DNA of 64,000 nt from Phytopseudomonas daroniae (GTDB taxonomy: Bacteria > Pseudomonadota > Gammaproteobacteria > Pseudomonadales > Pseudomonadaceae): NCBI RefSeq assembly GCF_004327285.1, contig NZ_QJUI01000013.1, positions 1 through 64,000 on the forward strand, written 5' to 3'. Made by a program: the position numbers and the translations under genes. The notes beneath the pieces are model-generated. The model was not told the origin of the DNA. It worked only from the letters and a program-made list of their open reading frames with translations, and ran no database searches. Every line of letters starts with the position of its first letter. Position 1 is the first letter of the stretch. This document shows positions 50,867-59,712 of this stretch, piece after piece.

Positions 50867-50944
50867 GAACCGCTGAGCCATGGGAGCGCCGCCCTTGAGG
50901 TGGTGAGGTTGTGGCCATGTCGCGAAACCGCGTCATGGTCACGC

Positions 50945-50970
50945 ATCGCCGCGAGGGCGCGGCTTCTACG
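50945..50970 (+). repeat. Single REP sequence downstream of speA
   Basis: ATCGCCGCGAGGGCGCGGCT and the following TCTACG match the Pseudomonas REP pattern (reverse GTAGAAGCCGCGCCCTCGCG). It lies in the 345-base gap 50867-51211 between speA and the acetyltransferase gene; apart from it I see no gene there. A GAGGAC ribosome site for the next gene is at 51200-51205. Confidence 0.65.
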
Positions 50971-51211
50971 GGGTCGCGTGAACACCGTCGCGACTTCGCT
51001 TGCCAGCGATGCGCTGGTGGCAGTTCTGCAAATTGCGTTGCCAATCGCCGGCAAGGCCAGGCGTCCTGCACCTCCTGCAACCTGTAGTCGTCTTGCAATG
51101 CCATGCTTGCCGGATCTCACTAATGGATCAGTGGCTTTTACCAATCTTGGCTCTATAGGCAGAGCCATCACCGCTTTAAAGTAGCGTCCATCTCTTCTCG
51201 AGGACGCCAAC

Positions 51212-51661
51212 ATGTCTAGCCCTATCACCCTTCGTGCCGTGGAAGACGAGGTTCAATGCCTTGGCTGTTTCCCGGTCATGCGTGAACTCCGTCCCCATCT
51301 CGAAGACGCCCAGGTATTCGTTCGTCAGGTGCTGCGCCAGGCCGATCAGGGCTACCGTCTGCTCGCCGCCTGGCGAGGTGATGAGGTGGTCGCACTGGCC
51401 GGTTACCGGCTGCAGGAAAACACCCTCTACGGGCGCTTCGTATATATCGACGATCTGGTCACCCGCGCCGATGAGCAGCGTAGCGGCGTCGGCCAACAGC
51501 TGATCGAGGCGGTGCGCGCCGAGGCGACCGATATGGGGTATGTCCATCTGGTTCTGGATACCGGTTTGGGCAATGCCCTGGCCCAGCGCTTCTATTTTCG
51601 ACAGGGCTTGCTGGCTCGCGGCATGCACTTCGTTCAATCGCTCAAGGGAGTTCGCGCATGA
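51212..51661 (+). CDS. GNAT-family N-acetyltransferase
   Basis: A 149-residue acetyltransferase. The acetyl-CoA loop is QRSGVGQQL (Q/R-x-x-G-x-G) at about 90-98, after the strand YIDDLVTRADE. The substrate cannot be read. Start ATG 51212 with GAGGAC upstream. It is the first of three genes joined by ATGA overlaps (51658 and 52278), with a flavin oxidoreductase and an AhpD-like protein, suggesting a joint role in handling reactive small molecules. Confidence 0.87.
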   Translation: MSSPITLRAVEDEVQCLGCFPVMRELRPHLEDAQVFVRQVLRQADQGYRLLAAWRGDEVVALAGYRLQENTLYGRFVYIDDLVTRADEQRSGVGQQLIEAVRAEATDMGYVHLVLDTGLGNALAQRFYFRQGLLARGMHFVQSLKGVRA

Positions 51662-52281
51662 AGCGTATCCTGTTGCTCGAATGCAGCCCGCACCGGCAGA
51701 ACGCCAGCGGCAGTCGGCTGGCCCGTCAGTTGGTGGCCCGGCGCTGGCCCGCGGCCGAGGTGATCGAGCGTGATCTGGCAGGTGAGCCGCTACCGCCGCT
51801 GAGCGTCGAGTACGTGTCGGCGCTGACCGGTTCGGCACCCTTCGATGATCCCGCCTTCGCCTGCTCCGAGGCATTGATCGCCGAACTGGAAACCAGCGAT
51901 TGCCTGATCATCGCCACGCCGATGCACAACTTCTGCGTGCCGGCCGCGCTCAAGCTGTGGATCGATTATGTATTGCGCATCCACCGCAGTTTCGCCGCCA
52001 CGCCTCAGGGCAAAGTCGGCCTGCTGCAGGATCGCCCGACCCTGGTGCTGGTCAGTGCTGGCGGTTTCTACCAGGGCGAGCGGGCACGTCAGCCGGATTT
52101 CCTCACCGCCTATTTGCGCCATGTGCTGAGTACGCTGGGCATCACCCAGGTCGAGTTCGTCCACCTGCAGGGTCTGGCGCACGGTGCTGAATCGGCGAGT
52201 GCCGCGTTGGATAGCGCGCTGACGCAACTGGAACGAACTGCATATTTTCCTCTCAAGCTCTCCACGGAGATCGCCTCATGA
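51658..52281 (+). CDS. FMN-dependent NAD(P)H oxidoreductase, azoreductase-like
   Basis: A 207-residue flavodoxin-fold protein. RILLLECSPHRQNASGSRLA binds FMN phosphate, IIATPMHNFCVPAALKLWID and LVLVSAGGFYQ complete the flavin site, as in AzoR-type quinone and azo reductases. It reduces quinones or azo compounds by two electrons. Coupled on both sides by ATGA overlaps. Exact substrate unknown. Confidence 0.88.
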   Translation: MKRILLLECSPHRQNASGSRLARQLVARRWPAAEVIERDLAGEPLPPLSVEYVSALTGSAPFDDPAFACSEALIAELETSDCLIIATPMHNFCVPAALKLWIDYVLRIHRSFAATPQGKVGLLQDRPTLVLVSAGGFYQGERARQPDFLTAYLRHVLSTLGITQVEFVHLQGLAHGAESASAALDSALTQLERTAYFPLKLSTEIAS

Positions 52282-52709
52282 GCACCTTGCGCCTGCCTTA
52301 CAGCCAACTGTCGCCGGAAGCCTACAAAGGCCTGCTGACTACCAAGAATGCCCTGGTTGCCAGCAGCCTGGGGCTGCCGCTGATCGAGCTGGTCTACCTG
52401 CGCATCTCGCAGATCAACGGCTGCGCCTTCTGCCTGGAAATGCACGCCAAGGCCCTGCGCCAGGGCGGAATCGTGGAGGCCAAACTGGACAGTCTGGCCG
52501 GCTGGCGCATCAGCGCGCAGTTCAGCGACGCCGAGCGCGCCGCGCTGGCCTGGGCTGAATCGCTGACCGACGTGGCGCAGACTCATGCGCCGGACGAAGT
52601 GTTCGAGCCGCTCAAGGCGCATTTCGACGAGGCTCAGATCAGCGACCTGACCTTCGCCATCTCGCTGATGAACGCATTCAACCGTTTGGCCATCGGCATG
52701 CGCCAGTAG
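52278..52709 (+). CDS. AhpD-like carboxymuconolactone decarboxylase family protein
   Basis: A 143-residue helical protein. The motif ELVYLRISQINGCAFCLEMH (E-x-n-CxxC-x2-H) is the AhpD-type peroxidase active site, with the redox Cys pair at about 50 and 53. Such proteins reduce peroxides or act as protein-disulfide relays. Last gene of the acetyltransferase-oxidoreductase operon. A strong palindromic repeat lies 33 bases after its stop and may end the transcript. Confidence 0.9.
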   Translation: MSTLRLPYSQLSPEAYKGLLTTKNALVASSLGLPLIELVYLRISQINGCAFCLEMHAKALRQGGIVEAKLDSLAGWRISAQFSDAERAALAWAESLTDVAQTHAPDEVFEPLKAHFDEAQISDLTFAISLMNAFNRLAIGMRQ

Positions 52710-52741
52710 TGCGCAGACGCTAAAAGGCGGAAGCGGACGGT

Positions 52742-52792
52742 CGTAGGATGGGTGAAACCCATCGGAAATTGATGGGTTTCACCCATCCTACG
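52742..52792 (+). repeat. Perfect 22-bp inverted repeat after the AhpD-like gene
   Basis: CGTAGGATGGGTGAAACCCA(TC) at 52742-52763 and its exact reverse complement at 52771-52792, around a 7-base loop. Each arm also contains the smaller palindrome GATGGGTGAAACCCATC. No T run follows. It forms a long RNA hairpin that could terminate or stabilise transcripts. Confidence 0.9.
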
Positions 52793-52819
52793 GGCTAATC
52801 CAACCTACAGGTCGTGGCC

Positions 52820-52898
52820 CGAACGTAGCCTGGATTAGCCGTAGGCGTAATCCGGGGCCGAAGGCCGTGATCCATGGTTCAACGCGGGTCACCGACCG
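52820..52898 (+). repeat. 79-bp dispersed intergenic repeat, copy 2
   Basis: Matches copy 1 at 42346-42424 in the opposite direction with two differences by my reading; core CGTAGCCTGGATTAGCCGTA, then AATCCGGGGCCGAAGGCC. It lies in the 252-base gap between the AhpD-like gene and nrtR, next to the 22-bp inverted repeat. Confidence 0.85.
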
Positions 52899-52961
52899 TC
52901 CGTGCCCGCCACTCTGCTGCCCTTCATATCAGCAGCATCGCAGCCGCTCCGAGCAGCAATA

Positions 52962-53672
52962 TCAAATACCTGCGCGATCCGCCAGCAGGCTGCGGTCGAA
53001 GACGAACACGCCGTCGGCCTGCTCGGTCAGTTGCCACAACTGTTGAGGGCGGCCCATTTTCGGGAAGTTCTTTTCGCCGGTGTCGCGAATCCAGCCGGCG
53101 TCCTTCATCCGCTCCAGACGCTTGCGCAGCGACGTGTTGTTGATCGTCGTGCCCAGGCAGGCCTGGGCTGCGTTCAAGGCATCGAGCACGGTGAAGCGCG
53201 TTGGCGCCAGGTACAGCGGCAGGCTGGTATACACCGCTTTGCCGGCCAGGCGTTCCAGGCTCAGGCGCGCCAGATCCCTGTGGTCGAAGGGCAGGGCGAT
53301 GCGCCCATCCAGCACCTCATCGAGAGGCACGAAACGCAGGCCGTCATCGGCCGTCTCGGTATCCGGCGCCAGCAGGGCCAGGTAATAGGTGCTCATCGAC
53401 CAGCCGCGTGGGTCGCGGCTGGCGCTGCCCTCGGTGCCGACCTGCTCCAGGTGCCGTGGCACAACCTGGGCCTTGTCGCGCAGCACGCGGTGGGCGGCTG
53501 CCTCGAGGTTGACGTCACGGGTGCTGCCATTGACGATCACCCCTGGCAACGCCCATTGCCCGATGAAGGGCTCACGTTCTCGGCGGTGCAGCAGCAGGTG
53601 CAGTTGCCGGCTTTCGGCGTCAATGCGCAGGGCGATCAAATCGACACTCGCCAGTACTTCCGCAGAACTCAC
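52962..53672 (-). CDS. nrtR: NrtR, Nudix-related transcriptional repressor of NAD synthesis
   Basis: A 236-residue regulator: an N-terminal Nudix-like domain (about 1-150) and a C-terminal winged helix (about 155-230: TTINNTSLRKRLERMKDAGW). The Nudix box is degenerate (NLEAAAHRVLRDKAQV lacks the Glu pair), as expected for an ADP-ribose-sensing repressor rather than a hydrolase. NrtR represses NAD recycling genes until NAD breakdown products bind. It is the second gene of a nadD2-nrtR pair (ATGA overlap at 53669-53672), beside its presumed targets. Confidence 0.92.
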   Translation of the reverse strand: MSSAEVLASVDLIALRIDAESRQLHLLLHRREREPFIGQWALPGVIVNGSTRDVNLEAAAHRVLRDKAQVVPRHLEQVGTEGSASRDPRGWSMSTYYLALLAPDTETADDGLRFVPLDEVLDGRIALPFDHRDLARLSLERLAGKAVYTSLPLYLAPTRFTVLDALNAAQACLGTTINNTSLRKRLERMKDAGWIRDTGEKNFPKMGRPQQLWQLTEQADGVFVFDRSLLADRAGI

Positions 53673-54250
53673 ATCGCCCTCCTGTAAATCGTCAATTCGG
53701 CCTGGATTTCCGGCAATTGCCAGGCCTCTGGAATCGCCTGTCCGCTGGCGATCATCGCGCGAATCGCGCTGCTGTGCACGGTCATCTCCTCGTTCGCCAC
53801 CAGCAGGCCGAATTGCTGGCGCAACTCCGCCGCACGGTGGAAGGTGGTCAGCCGGGGGAGGTTATCCTCACCGATCACCAGCGCCAGGCGCTGCGGCGGC
53901 AGGGCATGATCCCGTGCCAGACGGCGCATCAGGTCGTAGCTGTAGATCACCTGGCCGTCGGCGCCCAGTTCACGCTCCACGGTGGAGCACAGCACGCGTT
54001 CGTCGAAGCGCGCGGCCAGTCGCTCGACCCAGGCGCAGCGCAGTTCGAAGTCCGCCATGCGCTTGGCATCGGCATGCCGGTAACTGGGCACCACCACTAC
54101 CCGATCCGCTACGTCCAGCGTGCGTTGGATGACACTGGCATGGCCCGCGTGTGGCGGGTCGAACGCGCCACCGTAAACAGCCATGGCGAAGCGCTGCGAC
54201 GCGGGCTCGTGGTTATCGGCGGCGAAGGTCTGGAGTGATGACGGCGGCAT
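53669..54250 (-). CDS. nadD2: Nicotinate/nicotinamide mononucleotide adenylyltransferase 2
   Basis: A 193-residue nucleotidyltransferase from ATG 54250 (MPPSSLQTFAADNHEP), with AAGGAG at proper spacing. The core AVYGGAFDPPHAGHASVIQR holds the (H/T)xGH motif and the loop that binds ATP; SSAIRAMIASGQ is the ISSTxIR-like motif with one change. It joins a mononucleotide to AMP to form (deamido-)NAD. Being separate from the main nadD, it is the salvage copy of Pseudomonas. Divergent from pncA and coupled to nrtR. Confidence 0.88.
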   Translation of the reverse strand: MPPSSLQTFAADNHEPASQRFAMAVYGGAFDPPHAGHASVIQRTLDVADRVVVVPSYRHADAKRMADFELRCAWVERLAARFDERVLCSTVERELGADGQVIYSYDLMRRLARDHALPPQRLALVIGEDNLPRLTTFHRAAELRQQFGLLVANEEMTVHSSAIRAMIASGQAIPEAWQLPEIQAELTIYRRAM

Positions 54251-54349
54251 CGTGAATCTCCTTGTGGGCAGGTGTTGACAGATATAATACACCTGGTGGA
54301 ATATGTGTCCACTCCGCAGCGATGCGGCTCCACAAGCAGGAGGTGTCAG
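54251..54349 (+). promoter_or_regulatory. Shared nadD2 / pncA control region with candidate NrtR operator
   Basis: A 99-base divergent region. Rightward: TTGACA (54275-54280) with GAATAT 18 bases on. Leftward: TGGACA (54309-54314 read in reverse) with TATTAT 16 bases on. The two promoters overlap. GGTGTTGACAGATATAATAC(ACC) at 54271-54293 is an imperfect 23-bp palindrome with GGTGT/ACACC arms lying over both -10/-35 elements, a suitable place for NrtR to block both directions. That NrtR binds there is inferred. AGGAGG before pncA is at 54338-54343. Confidence 0.6.
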
Positions 54350-55003
54350 ATGAAGATCGCCACGTTCGATGTCGATGCGCAGAAAGGCTTCACCAGCCTG
54401 TGCCCCGATGAACTGCCAGTGGCCGGCGGCCATGAGATCGCCGCGCCGCTCAACGACATGGCGCATCGTGGCACCCTGCGTCTGGGCAGCAAGGACGCCC
54501 ACGCCCGCAACGCCATCTGGGTGGTGGAAAACCATGCCCAGATGCTGCAGCCGCTGACCCATGCCAACGCCGACCTGACCTGGGTCAGCCACTGCGTGCC
54601 AGGCACGCCAGGTTTCGAGCTACTGGACGAGCTACCGGCGCCGATCGACTACGATTTCTTCGTCTGGAAGGGCGTCGAGCCCGATCTGCACCCATACGGC
54701 GCGTGCTTCCACGACCTGGCCGGCAAGCGCAGCACGGGTGTCATCGAATACCTGAAGGTCGCTGGCGTGGATGTCGTGGTGGTCGGTGGCCTGGCCCTGG
54801 ACTTCTGCGTACAGAACACCGCGCTGCAATTGCGCGGCGCCGGCTTCCAGGTGTTGCTGTATCTTCCGGCGTGCCGGGCCATTTCCGAAGCCGGCGCAAC
54901 GCAAGCCATCGACCAGATGCGCGCGCAGGGCATCATCATCTGCGCCGACAGCGGAGCGCTCGACAGCGAGCTGGCCCGCCTCGAGGAGAGTGACCATGAG
55001 TGA
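54350..55003 (+). CDS. pncA: Nicotinamidase
   Basis: A 217-residue cysteine hydrolase that converts nicotinamide to nicotinate. Catalytic triad visible: D9 (FDVDAQKGF), K107 ([10 protein letters not shown]) and C153 ([11 protein letters not shown]); the metal His are in HRGTL-type and SHCVPG segments. ATG 54350 with CAGGAGG upstream. First gene of pncA-pncB-nadE; it overlaps pncB by 8 bases. Confidence 0.94.
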   Translation: MKIATFDVDAQKGFTSLCPDELPVAGGHEIAAPLNDMAHRGTLRLGSKDAHARNAIWVVENHAQMLQPLTHANADLTWVSHCVPGTPGFELLDELPAPIDYDFFVWKGVEPDLHPYGACFHDLAGKRSTGVIEYLKVAGVDVVVVGGLALDFCVQNTALQLRGAGFQVLLYLPACRAISEAGATQAIDQMRAQGIIICADSGALDSELARLEESDHE

Positions 55004-56201
55004 GAGCGTATTCGCCCCCAGCATCATCCAGAACCTGCTGGACACCGACTTCTACAAACTGACCATGATGCAGGCGGTGCTGCACAACTATCCCAACGCC
55101 GAAGTGGAGTGGGAGTTCCGTTGCCGCAGCGACGAGGATCTGACGCCTTACCTGGCGGAGATTCGTTATCAGATCGAACAACTGGTCAACACCTCGATCA
55201 CCCCGGATCAACTGGCCTACCTGGAGAAGATTCCCTTCATCAAGGCCGACTTCATCCGCTTTCTCAGCCTGTTCCGCTTCAACATGCGCTATGTACACGT
55301 CGGCACCGATGCCGCCGGGCAACTGGCGATCCGTGTGCGTGGGCCGTGGCTGCACGTGATCCTCTACGAGATCCCGCTGCTGGCCATCGTCTCGGAAGTA
55401 CGCAACCGCTACCGTTACCGCGAAGTGGTGATCGAGCAGGTGCGCGAGCGGCTCTACGAGAAGCTCGACTGGCTCAAGGGCGAAGCTTCGGCCGATGAAC
55501 TGGCGGGTTTCCAGTTGGCTGATTTCGGTACGCGCCGGCGCTTTTCCTACCGCGTGCAGGAAGAGGTGGTGCACATCCTCAAGCGCGATTTCCCTGGCCG
55601 CTTCGTGGGTACCAGCAACGTGCATCTGGCCCGCGAATACGACCTCAAGCCGATCGGTACCATGGCCCACGAATGGTTCATGGCGCATCAGCAGCTTGGG
55701 CCACGCCTGATCGACAGCCAGAAGGCCGCGCTGGAATGCTGGGTCAAGGAATACCGCGGTCTGCTCGGGATCGCCCTGACCGACACCATCGGCATGTCCA
55801 GCTTTCTCGAGGACTTCGATCTGTATTTCGCCAAGCTGTTCGACGGCTTGCGCCACGACTCCGGTGACCCTCTGCAGTGGGCCGAAAAGGCCATCGCGCA
55901 CTACGAGGAACTGGGAATAGATCCGCAGAGCAAGACGCTGATCTTCTCCGACGGTCTGACGATGCCCAAAGCCCTGGAACTGTATCGCGCGCTGCATGAT
56001 CGCATCCATGTCAGCTTCGGCATCGGCACCAACCTGACCTGCGACATCCCCGGTGTCGAGCCGATGAACATCGTGATAAAGATGATCGACTGCAACGGCC
56101 AGCCGGTGGCGAAAATCTCCGACACCCCCGGCAAAACCCAGTGCCGCGACCCCAACTTCGTGACTTACCTGAAACATGTTTTCCGCCTCGAAGCCAACTG
56201 A
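54996..56201 (+). CDS. pncB: Nicotinate phosphoribosyltransferase
   Basis: A 401-residue enzyme converting nicotinate and PRPP to nicotinate mononucleotide, using [42 protein letters not shown] with the reactive Arg/His region, [20 protein letters not shown] and [15 protein letters not shown] are diagnostic. Its start lies within the end of pncA, coupled by an 8-base overlap, with GAGGAGAG upstream. A longer upstream open frame overlaps pncA but is not coding. Confidence 0.97.
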   Translation: MSESVFAPSIIQNLLDTDFYKLTMMQAVLHNYPNAEVEWEFRCRSDEDLTPYLAEIRYQIEQLVNTSITPDQLAYLEKIPFIKADFIRFLSLFRFNMRYVHVGTDAAGQLAIRVRGPWLHVILYEIPLLAIVSEVRNRYRYREVVIEQVRERLYEKLDWLKGEASADELAGFQLADFGTRRRFSYRVQEEVVHILKRDFPGRFVGTSNVHLAREYDLKPIGTMAHEWFMAHQQLGPRLIDSQKAALECWVKEYRGLLGIALTDTIGMSSFLEDFDLYFAKLFDGLRHDSGDPLQWAEKAIAHYEELGIDPQSKTLIFSDGLTMPKALELYRALHDRIHVSFGIGTNLTCDIPGVEPMNIVIKMIDCNGQPVAKISDTPGKTQCRDPNFVTYLKHVFRLEAN

Positions 56202-56217
56202 CTAAGGGAGAGACACC

Positions 56218-57045
56218 ATGAGCAATCGACAAGCCGAAATCGCCACCGCCCTGGGCGTCATCGCCCCGTTCGCCTCGGAGGCCGATGTGGACGCCGAGAT
56301 CGCCCGGCGCATCGCCTTCATCAAGGACACTCTGATCGCCTCGTACACCAAGGCGCTGGTGCTGGGTATCAGCGGCGGTGTGGATTCGTCCACCGCTGGA
56401 CGCCTGGCGCAGCTCGCGGTAGAGCAACTGCGTAGCGAAAAACAGGATCAGAGCTACCGCTTCGTCGCCATCCGCCTGCCGCACAACGTGCAGCACGACG
56501 AGGTCGATGCCCAGGCGGCGCTGACCTTCATCGCGGCAGACGAAGTGCTGACCATCGATATCGCCCCGGCAGTAGCGGGCCTGGCCGGGCAGGTCGGCGA
56601 GTTGAGTGGACTGGCCTCATCGCGTCGCGATTTCGTGCTGGGTAACACCAAGGCACGGATGCGCATGCTGGCCCAATACACCGTGGCCAATGTCCGCAAC
56701 GGCCTGGTCATCGGTACCGACCATGCCGCCGAAGCGGTGATGGGCTTCTTTACCAAGTTCGGTGACGGCGCCTGTGACCTGGCGCCGTTGAGCGGCCTGG
56801 TCAAAGGCCAGGTGCGGCAGATTGCCGAACGTCTCGGTGCGCCGGCTGCCGTATTCTCGAAAGTACCGACGGCGGATCTGGAAGACGAGCGCCCCGGCAT
56901 CCCTGACGAGCACGTGCATGGCGTCAGCTACGAGGACATCGATGCCTTCCTGCAGGGCAAGCCGGTCAGCGAATCGGCTTACCAGACCATCGTGCAGACT
57001 TACGACAAGACCCAGCACAAGCGCGAACTGCCGCTGGTGCCCTGA
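56218..57045 (+). CDS. nadE: NAD synthetase, ammonia-dependent
   Basis: A 275-residue adenine-nucleotide alpha-hydrolase-fold enzyme that amidates deamido-NAD. The ATP loop SGGVDS is at residues 52-57; [20 protein letters not shown] and [18 protein letters not shown] bind NaAD and ammonia. It lacks the N-terminal glutaminase domain, so it depends on free ammonia. GGGAGAG precedes the ATG, 16 bases after pncB. Last gene of the operon; terminator follows. Confidence 0.97.
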   Translation: MSNRQAEIATALGVIAPFASEADVDAEIARRIAFIKDTLIASYTKALVLGISGGVDSSTAGRLAQLAVEQLRSEKQDQSYRFVAIRLPHNVQHDEVDAQAALTFIAADEVLTIDIAPAVAGLAGQVGELSGLASSRRDFVLGNTKARMRMLAQYTVANVRNGLVIGTDHAAEAVMGFFTKFGDGACDLAPLSGLVKGQVRQIAERLGAPAAVFSKVPTADLEDERPGIPDEHVHGVSYEDIDAFLQGKPVSESAYQTIVQTYDKTQHKRELPLVP

Positions 57046-57064
57046 TCCACAGTGATGCAAACAG

Positions 57065-57086
57065 GCCCGCTATCCAGCGGGCTTTT
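57065..57086 (+). terminator. Rho-independent terminator of the pncA-pncB-nadE operon
   Basis: GCCCGCT / AGCGGGC stem (7 bp) around ATCC, followed by TTTT, 20 bases after nadE. It separates nadE from the converging membrane-protein gene. Confidence 0.85.
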
Positions 57087-57105
57087 GCATGTCAGCAAGC
57101 GCGGC

Positions 57106-57564
57106 TCAAACGTCGAACATCCCATACCCACGCGCCATCAGCACGGCTAGTAGCGGGATAACCACCAGCAGGGCCAGCTCCAGGCGAATCAGGTTGATCA
57201 GCAGGCGCCCCTGGCGCTCACTGACCTGCGGCACCTTGCCCGCCTTGACGGTGCTGCGCCAGCGGGCGATCACCAGCGTAGGCAGCAGCGACAGCACGGC
57301 TACCAGCACGAACAGCGAGACCTTGGCGTGAAACAGGACGTTGTGCAGGTAGTAGGCTGAGCCCTTGCCGTACCACAGTGCGCGGGCGATGCCGGTGGCC
57401 AGCACCACGCCGGCGGTGATGCCGTAGGCGATATCGACGCGCATCAGGCTGCGCGCCCGTGACAGATCCAGCGGCAACTTGAGCTGCACATGTTCGAAGG
57501 TAAGCAGTGCGAACAGCACGAAGATCGACAGATAGTGCAGGTAGGCGGCGATGGCTTCGGTCAT
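57106..57564 (-). CDS. DUF2214-like small membrane protein
   Basis: A 152-residue protein from ATG 57564 (MTEAIAAYLHYLSIFVLFAL), with AAGGAG upstream. Four membrane spans, with YLHYLSIFVLFALLTFEHVQ and LHNVLFHAKVSLFVLVAVLS carrying spaced His that could bind haem or metal, as in CopD/DUF2214-type proteins. Function unknown. It converges on nadE and lies beyond the MATE gene on the same strand, 129 bases on. Confidence 0.75.
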   Translation of the reverse strand: MTEAIAAYLHYLSIFVLFALLTFEHVQLKLPLDLSRARSLMRVDIAYGITAGVVLATGIARALWYGKGSAYYLHNVLFHAKVSLFVLVAVLSLLPTLVIARWRSTVKAGKVPQVSERQGRLLINLIRLELALLVVIPLLAVLMARGYGMFDV

Positions 57565-57692
57565 GTGGGACTCCTTGTCGAAAAAACGGGCGCGAGCCCT
57601 TATCGGTAGGATGGTGTCGAGCGAAGCGATACCCTTCGAGGCAATCCTACCGGCGTCCAGAGACGCACGCATGAATGCAGATCAATCTCCTG

Positions 57693-59051
57693 TCACTTGC
57701 CGCCTGACGCTGCAAGCCACTGATCGCGGCGCGCCAGCTGCCAGGCCAGCGCGCCGAGGGTCAGGCCGCGCAGTGCCATGAAGGCCAGAAAGGCGATCCA
57801 CAGCCCATGGTTGCCGAAGCCTTGCAGGATCAGGGCGACCGGCAGGCCGATGGCCAGAGCCACGAGCATGGCATTGCGCATCTCCCGGGCGCGGGTGGCG
57901 CCGATGAACAGGCCGTCGAGCAGGTAGCTCCAGACCGCGAACAGCGGCAGCATCGCGAGGTAGGGCAGATACTGCAAGGCTGTTTCGCGCACCACGGGAA
58001 TGTTCGTCTGCAGGTTGACGAACAGGTGGCCGCCCGCGCCAAAGAACAGCGCGAAGACCAGGCTGGCCAACAGCGACCAGAGGCCGGCAACGATCAGGCT
58101 GCGCCTGAGTGCCAGGCGATCGCGCGCGCCGATGGCATGGCCGCAAAGTGCTTCGACCGCATGGGCCAATCCATCCAGCGCATAGGCGGTTACCAGCAGG
58201 CCATTGAGCAGCAGCGCGTTGGCCGCCACCGTGGCGTCGCCCAGGCGTGCGCCCTGGATGGTGATCAGCAGGAATACCGCCTGCAGCGCCAGGGAGCGCA
58301 GGAAAATATCGCGATTGACCCCCAGTAGCGCGCTCCAGCTTTGCCACTTGCCCATCGCCGACCATTGCGTGCTGCCAGGGTGGCGGCGCAGAGCGCCACG
58401 GGTCAGCGCCAGGCCAACCAGCAGGCCGCCCCATTCGGCCAGCACAGCCGCGCGAGCAGCACCGACGACTTCCCAGTCCAGACCCAGCACGAACCACAGC
58501 GACAGCACGATGTTCAGCAGGTTGGTGACCAGCAGCATCACTAGCGGCGCGCGGGCATTCTGTGCGCCAAGCAGCCAGCCGATCAGCGCATAGTTGGCCA
58601 GCGCAGCCGGCAGGCCGAGCAGACGGGTATGCAGGAATTCACGGGTCAGGGCGTCGAGTTCGGCCGACGGATTCATCAGCCCCAGGGCAAAACCACTGAA
58701 GGGCACTGCCAGCGCGCCGAGTGTCAACGCCAGCAGCGCGGCGAGCAGCAGGCCCTGCACCAGCACCTGGCGCAATGCGCCCCCATCGCCCCGGCCACAC
58801 GCCTGAGCGGCGAAGCCGGTGGTGCCCATGCGCAGAAAACCGAGCAGCCCGACGATCAGGATATACAGGCTGCTGCCCACCGCCACGGCGCCCAGTTGAT
58901 GGGCGTGAGGCAGGTGGCCGACCACGGCCGTATCGACCAGCGCCACCAGCGGCACGGACAGGTTGGAGAGGATCATCGGTGCAGCCAGCGCCCATACCTT
59001 GCGGTGGGTCGGCGCGTGGCTCCAGGCATCACGAAACATGCGGGGCTCCAT
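57693..59051 (-). CDS. MATE-family efflux transporter, DinF-like
   Basis: A 452-residue protein with 12 spans in two similar halves. LAAPMILSNLSVPLVALVDT and VVGHLPHAHQLGAVAVGSSL are the MATE start, and the DinF branch is suggested by LGFLRMGTTGFAAQACGRGD. It should export cationic compounds or drugs with H+ or Na+. An ATG at 59039 (MFRDAWSHAPTH) has TGGAG upstream and may be the real start, four codons shorter. Confidence 0.9.
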   Translation of the reverse strand: MEPRMFRDAWSHAPTHRKVWALAAPMILSNLSVPLVALVDTAVVGHLPHAHQLGAVAVGSSLYILIVGLLGFLRMGTTGFAAQACGRGDGGALRQVLVQGLLLAALLALTLGALAVPFSGFALGLMNPSAELDALTREFLHTRLLGLPAALANYALIGWLLGAQNARAPLVMLLVTNLLNIVLSLWFVLGLDWEVVGAARAAVLAEWGGLLVGLALTRGALRRHPGSTQWSAMGKWQSWSALLGVNRDIFLRSLALQAVFLLITIQGARLGDATVAANALLLNGLLVTAYALDGLAHAVEALCGHAIGARDRLALRRSLIVAGLWSLLASLVFALFFGAGGHLFVNLQTNIPVVRETALQYLPYLAMLPLFAVWSYLLDGLFIGATRAREMRNAMLVALAIGLPVALILQGFGNHGLWIAFLAFMALRGLTLGALAWQLARRDQWLAASGGK

Positions 59052-59149
59052 CGGGGCTGCGCATTATAGGGGACAGTGCAGCGCCGATGCTGCCTTGCGC
59101 CGGTATGGCGAGCGTGGAGGTCGGCGGTGAGACGCTGGTCGCCTTTTAT

Positions 59150-59164
59150 TGAAAATAATTATCA
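59150..59164 (+). promoter_or_regulatory. Fur box before the FecI-type sigma gene
   Basis: TGAAAATAATTATCA matches the 7-1-7 Fur consensus TGATAATNATTATCA at all but one defined position. It ends 8 bases before ATG 59173, so Fur-iron would cover the promoter/start region and silence the sigma gene when iron is plentiful. Confidence 0.8.
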
Positions 59165-59172
59165 ACGGATAT

Positions 59173-59712
59173 ATGTTCGCAACCCTTTCCCCTGCACGAG
59201 ATTCCCTAGTGCGCCCGTCCCATGACTCCGATGCCCAGGAAGGTCAGTTCCAGCGCCATGCGGGCGAATTGCTGCGCTTCTTCACCCGCCAGGTGAAGTG
59301 CGACGAGCTGGCAGCGGACTTGCGGCAGGAAACCTGGCTGCGCTTTCAGCGGCGTGGCACAGGGGAGGTGGAAAATCTGCGTGCCTTCCTTTATCGCATC
59401 GCTCGTAACCTGATCATCGACCACCGTCGCCAGCAACAGGCGCGGCCGCTGCAGGAGAGTGTGTCCGCCGAGCTGGAATCGGATCAGCCGGGGCCTGAGC
59501 AGATCGTTGGCGATGGTCAACAGCTTGCTCGCCTGCAGGATATTCTTCAGGATCTGCCACCCCATTTGCGTCAGGCGTTGCTGTGGAACCGCCTCGACGG
59601 TCTGACCCAGAAGGAAATCGGCCAGCGCCTCGGGGTTTCCGAAAGCATGGCTGGGCGCTATATCCTCAAGGCTCTGGAACAGTGTCAGCAGAAAATGGAC
59701 TTGATGTCGTGA
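59173..59712 (+). CDS. FecI-type ECF RNA polymerase sigma factor
   Basis: A 179-residue iron-starvation sigma factor. Region 2 is about 25-90 (FQRHAGELLRFFTRQ, DLRQETWLRFQRRG, LRAFLYRIARNLIIDHRR) and region 4 about 115-170 (LQDILQDLPPHLRQALLWNR, LTQKEIGQRLGVSESMAGRY). It should direct polymerase to the receptor gene downstream. ATG 59173 is chosen; GTG 59209 in frame is an alternative that leaves more room after the Fur box. Its stop shares bases with the GTG of the anti-sigma gene. Confidence 0.92.
   Translation: MFATLSPARDSLVRPSHDSDAQEGQFQRHAGELLRFFTRQVKCDELAADLRQETWLRFQRRGTGEVENLRAFLYRIARNLIIDHRRQQQARPLQESVSAELESDQPGPEQIVGDGQQLARLQDILQDLPPHLRQALLWNRLDGLTQKEIGQRLGVSESMAGRYILKALEQCQQKMDLMS

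Noticed and set aside
48911..50881. A 656-codon minus-strand frame opposite speA
   Set aside because: Shadow of speA, His/Val/Asp-rich without any domain.
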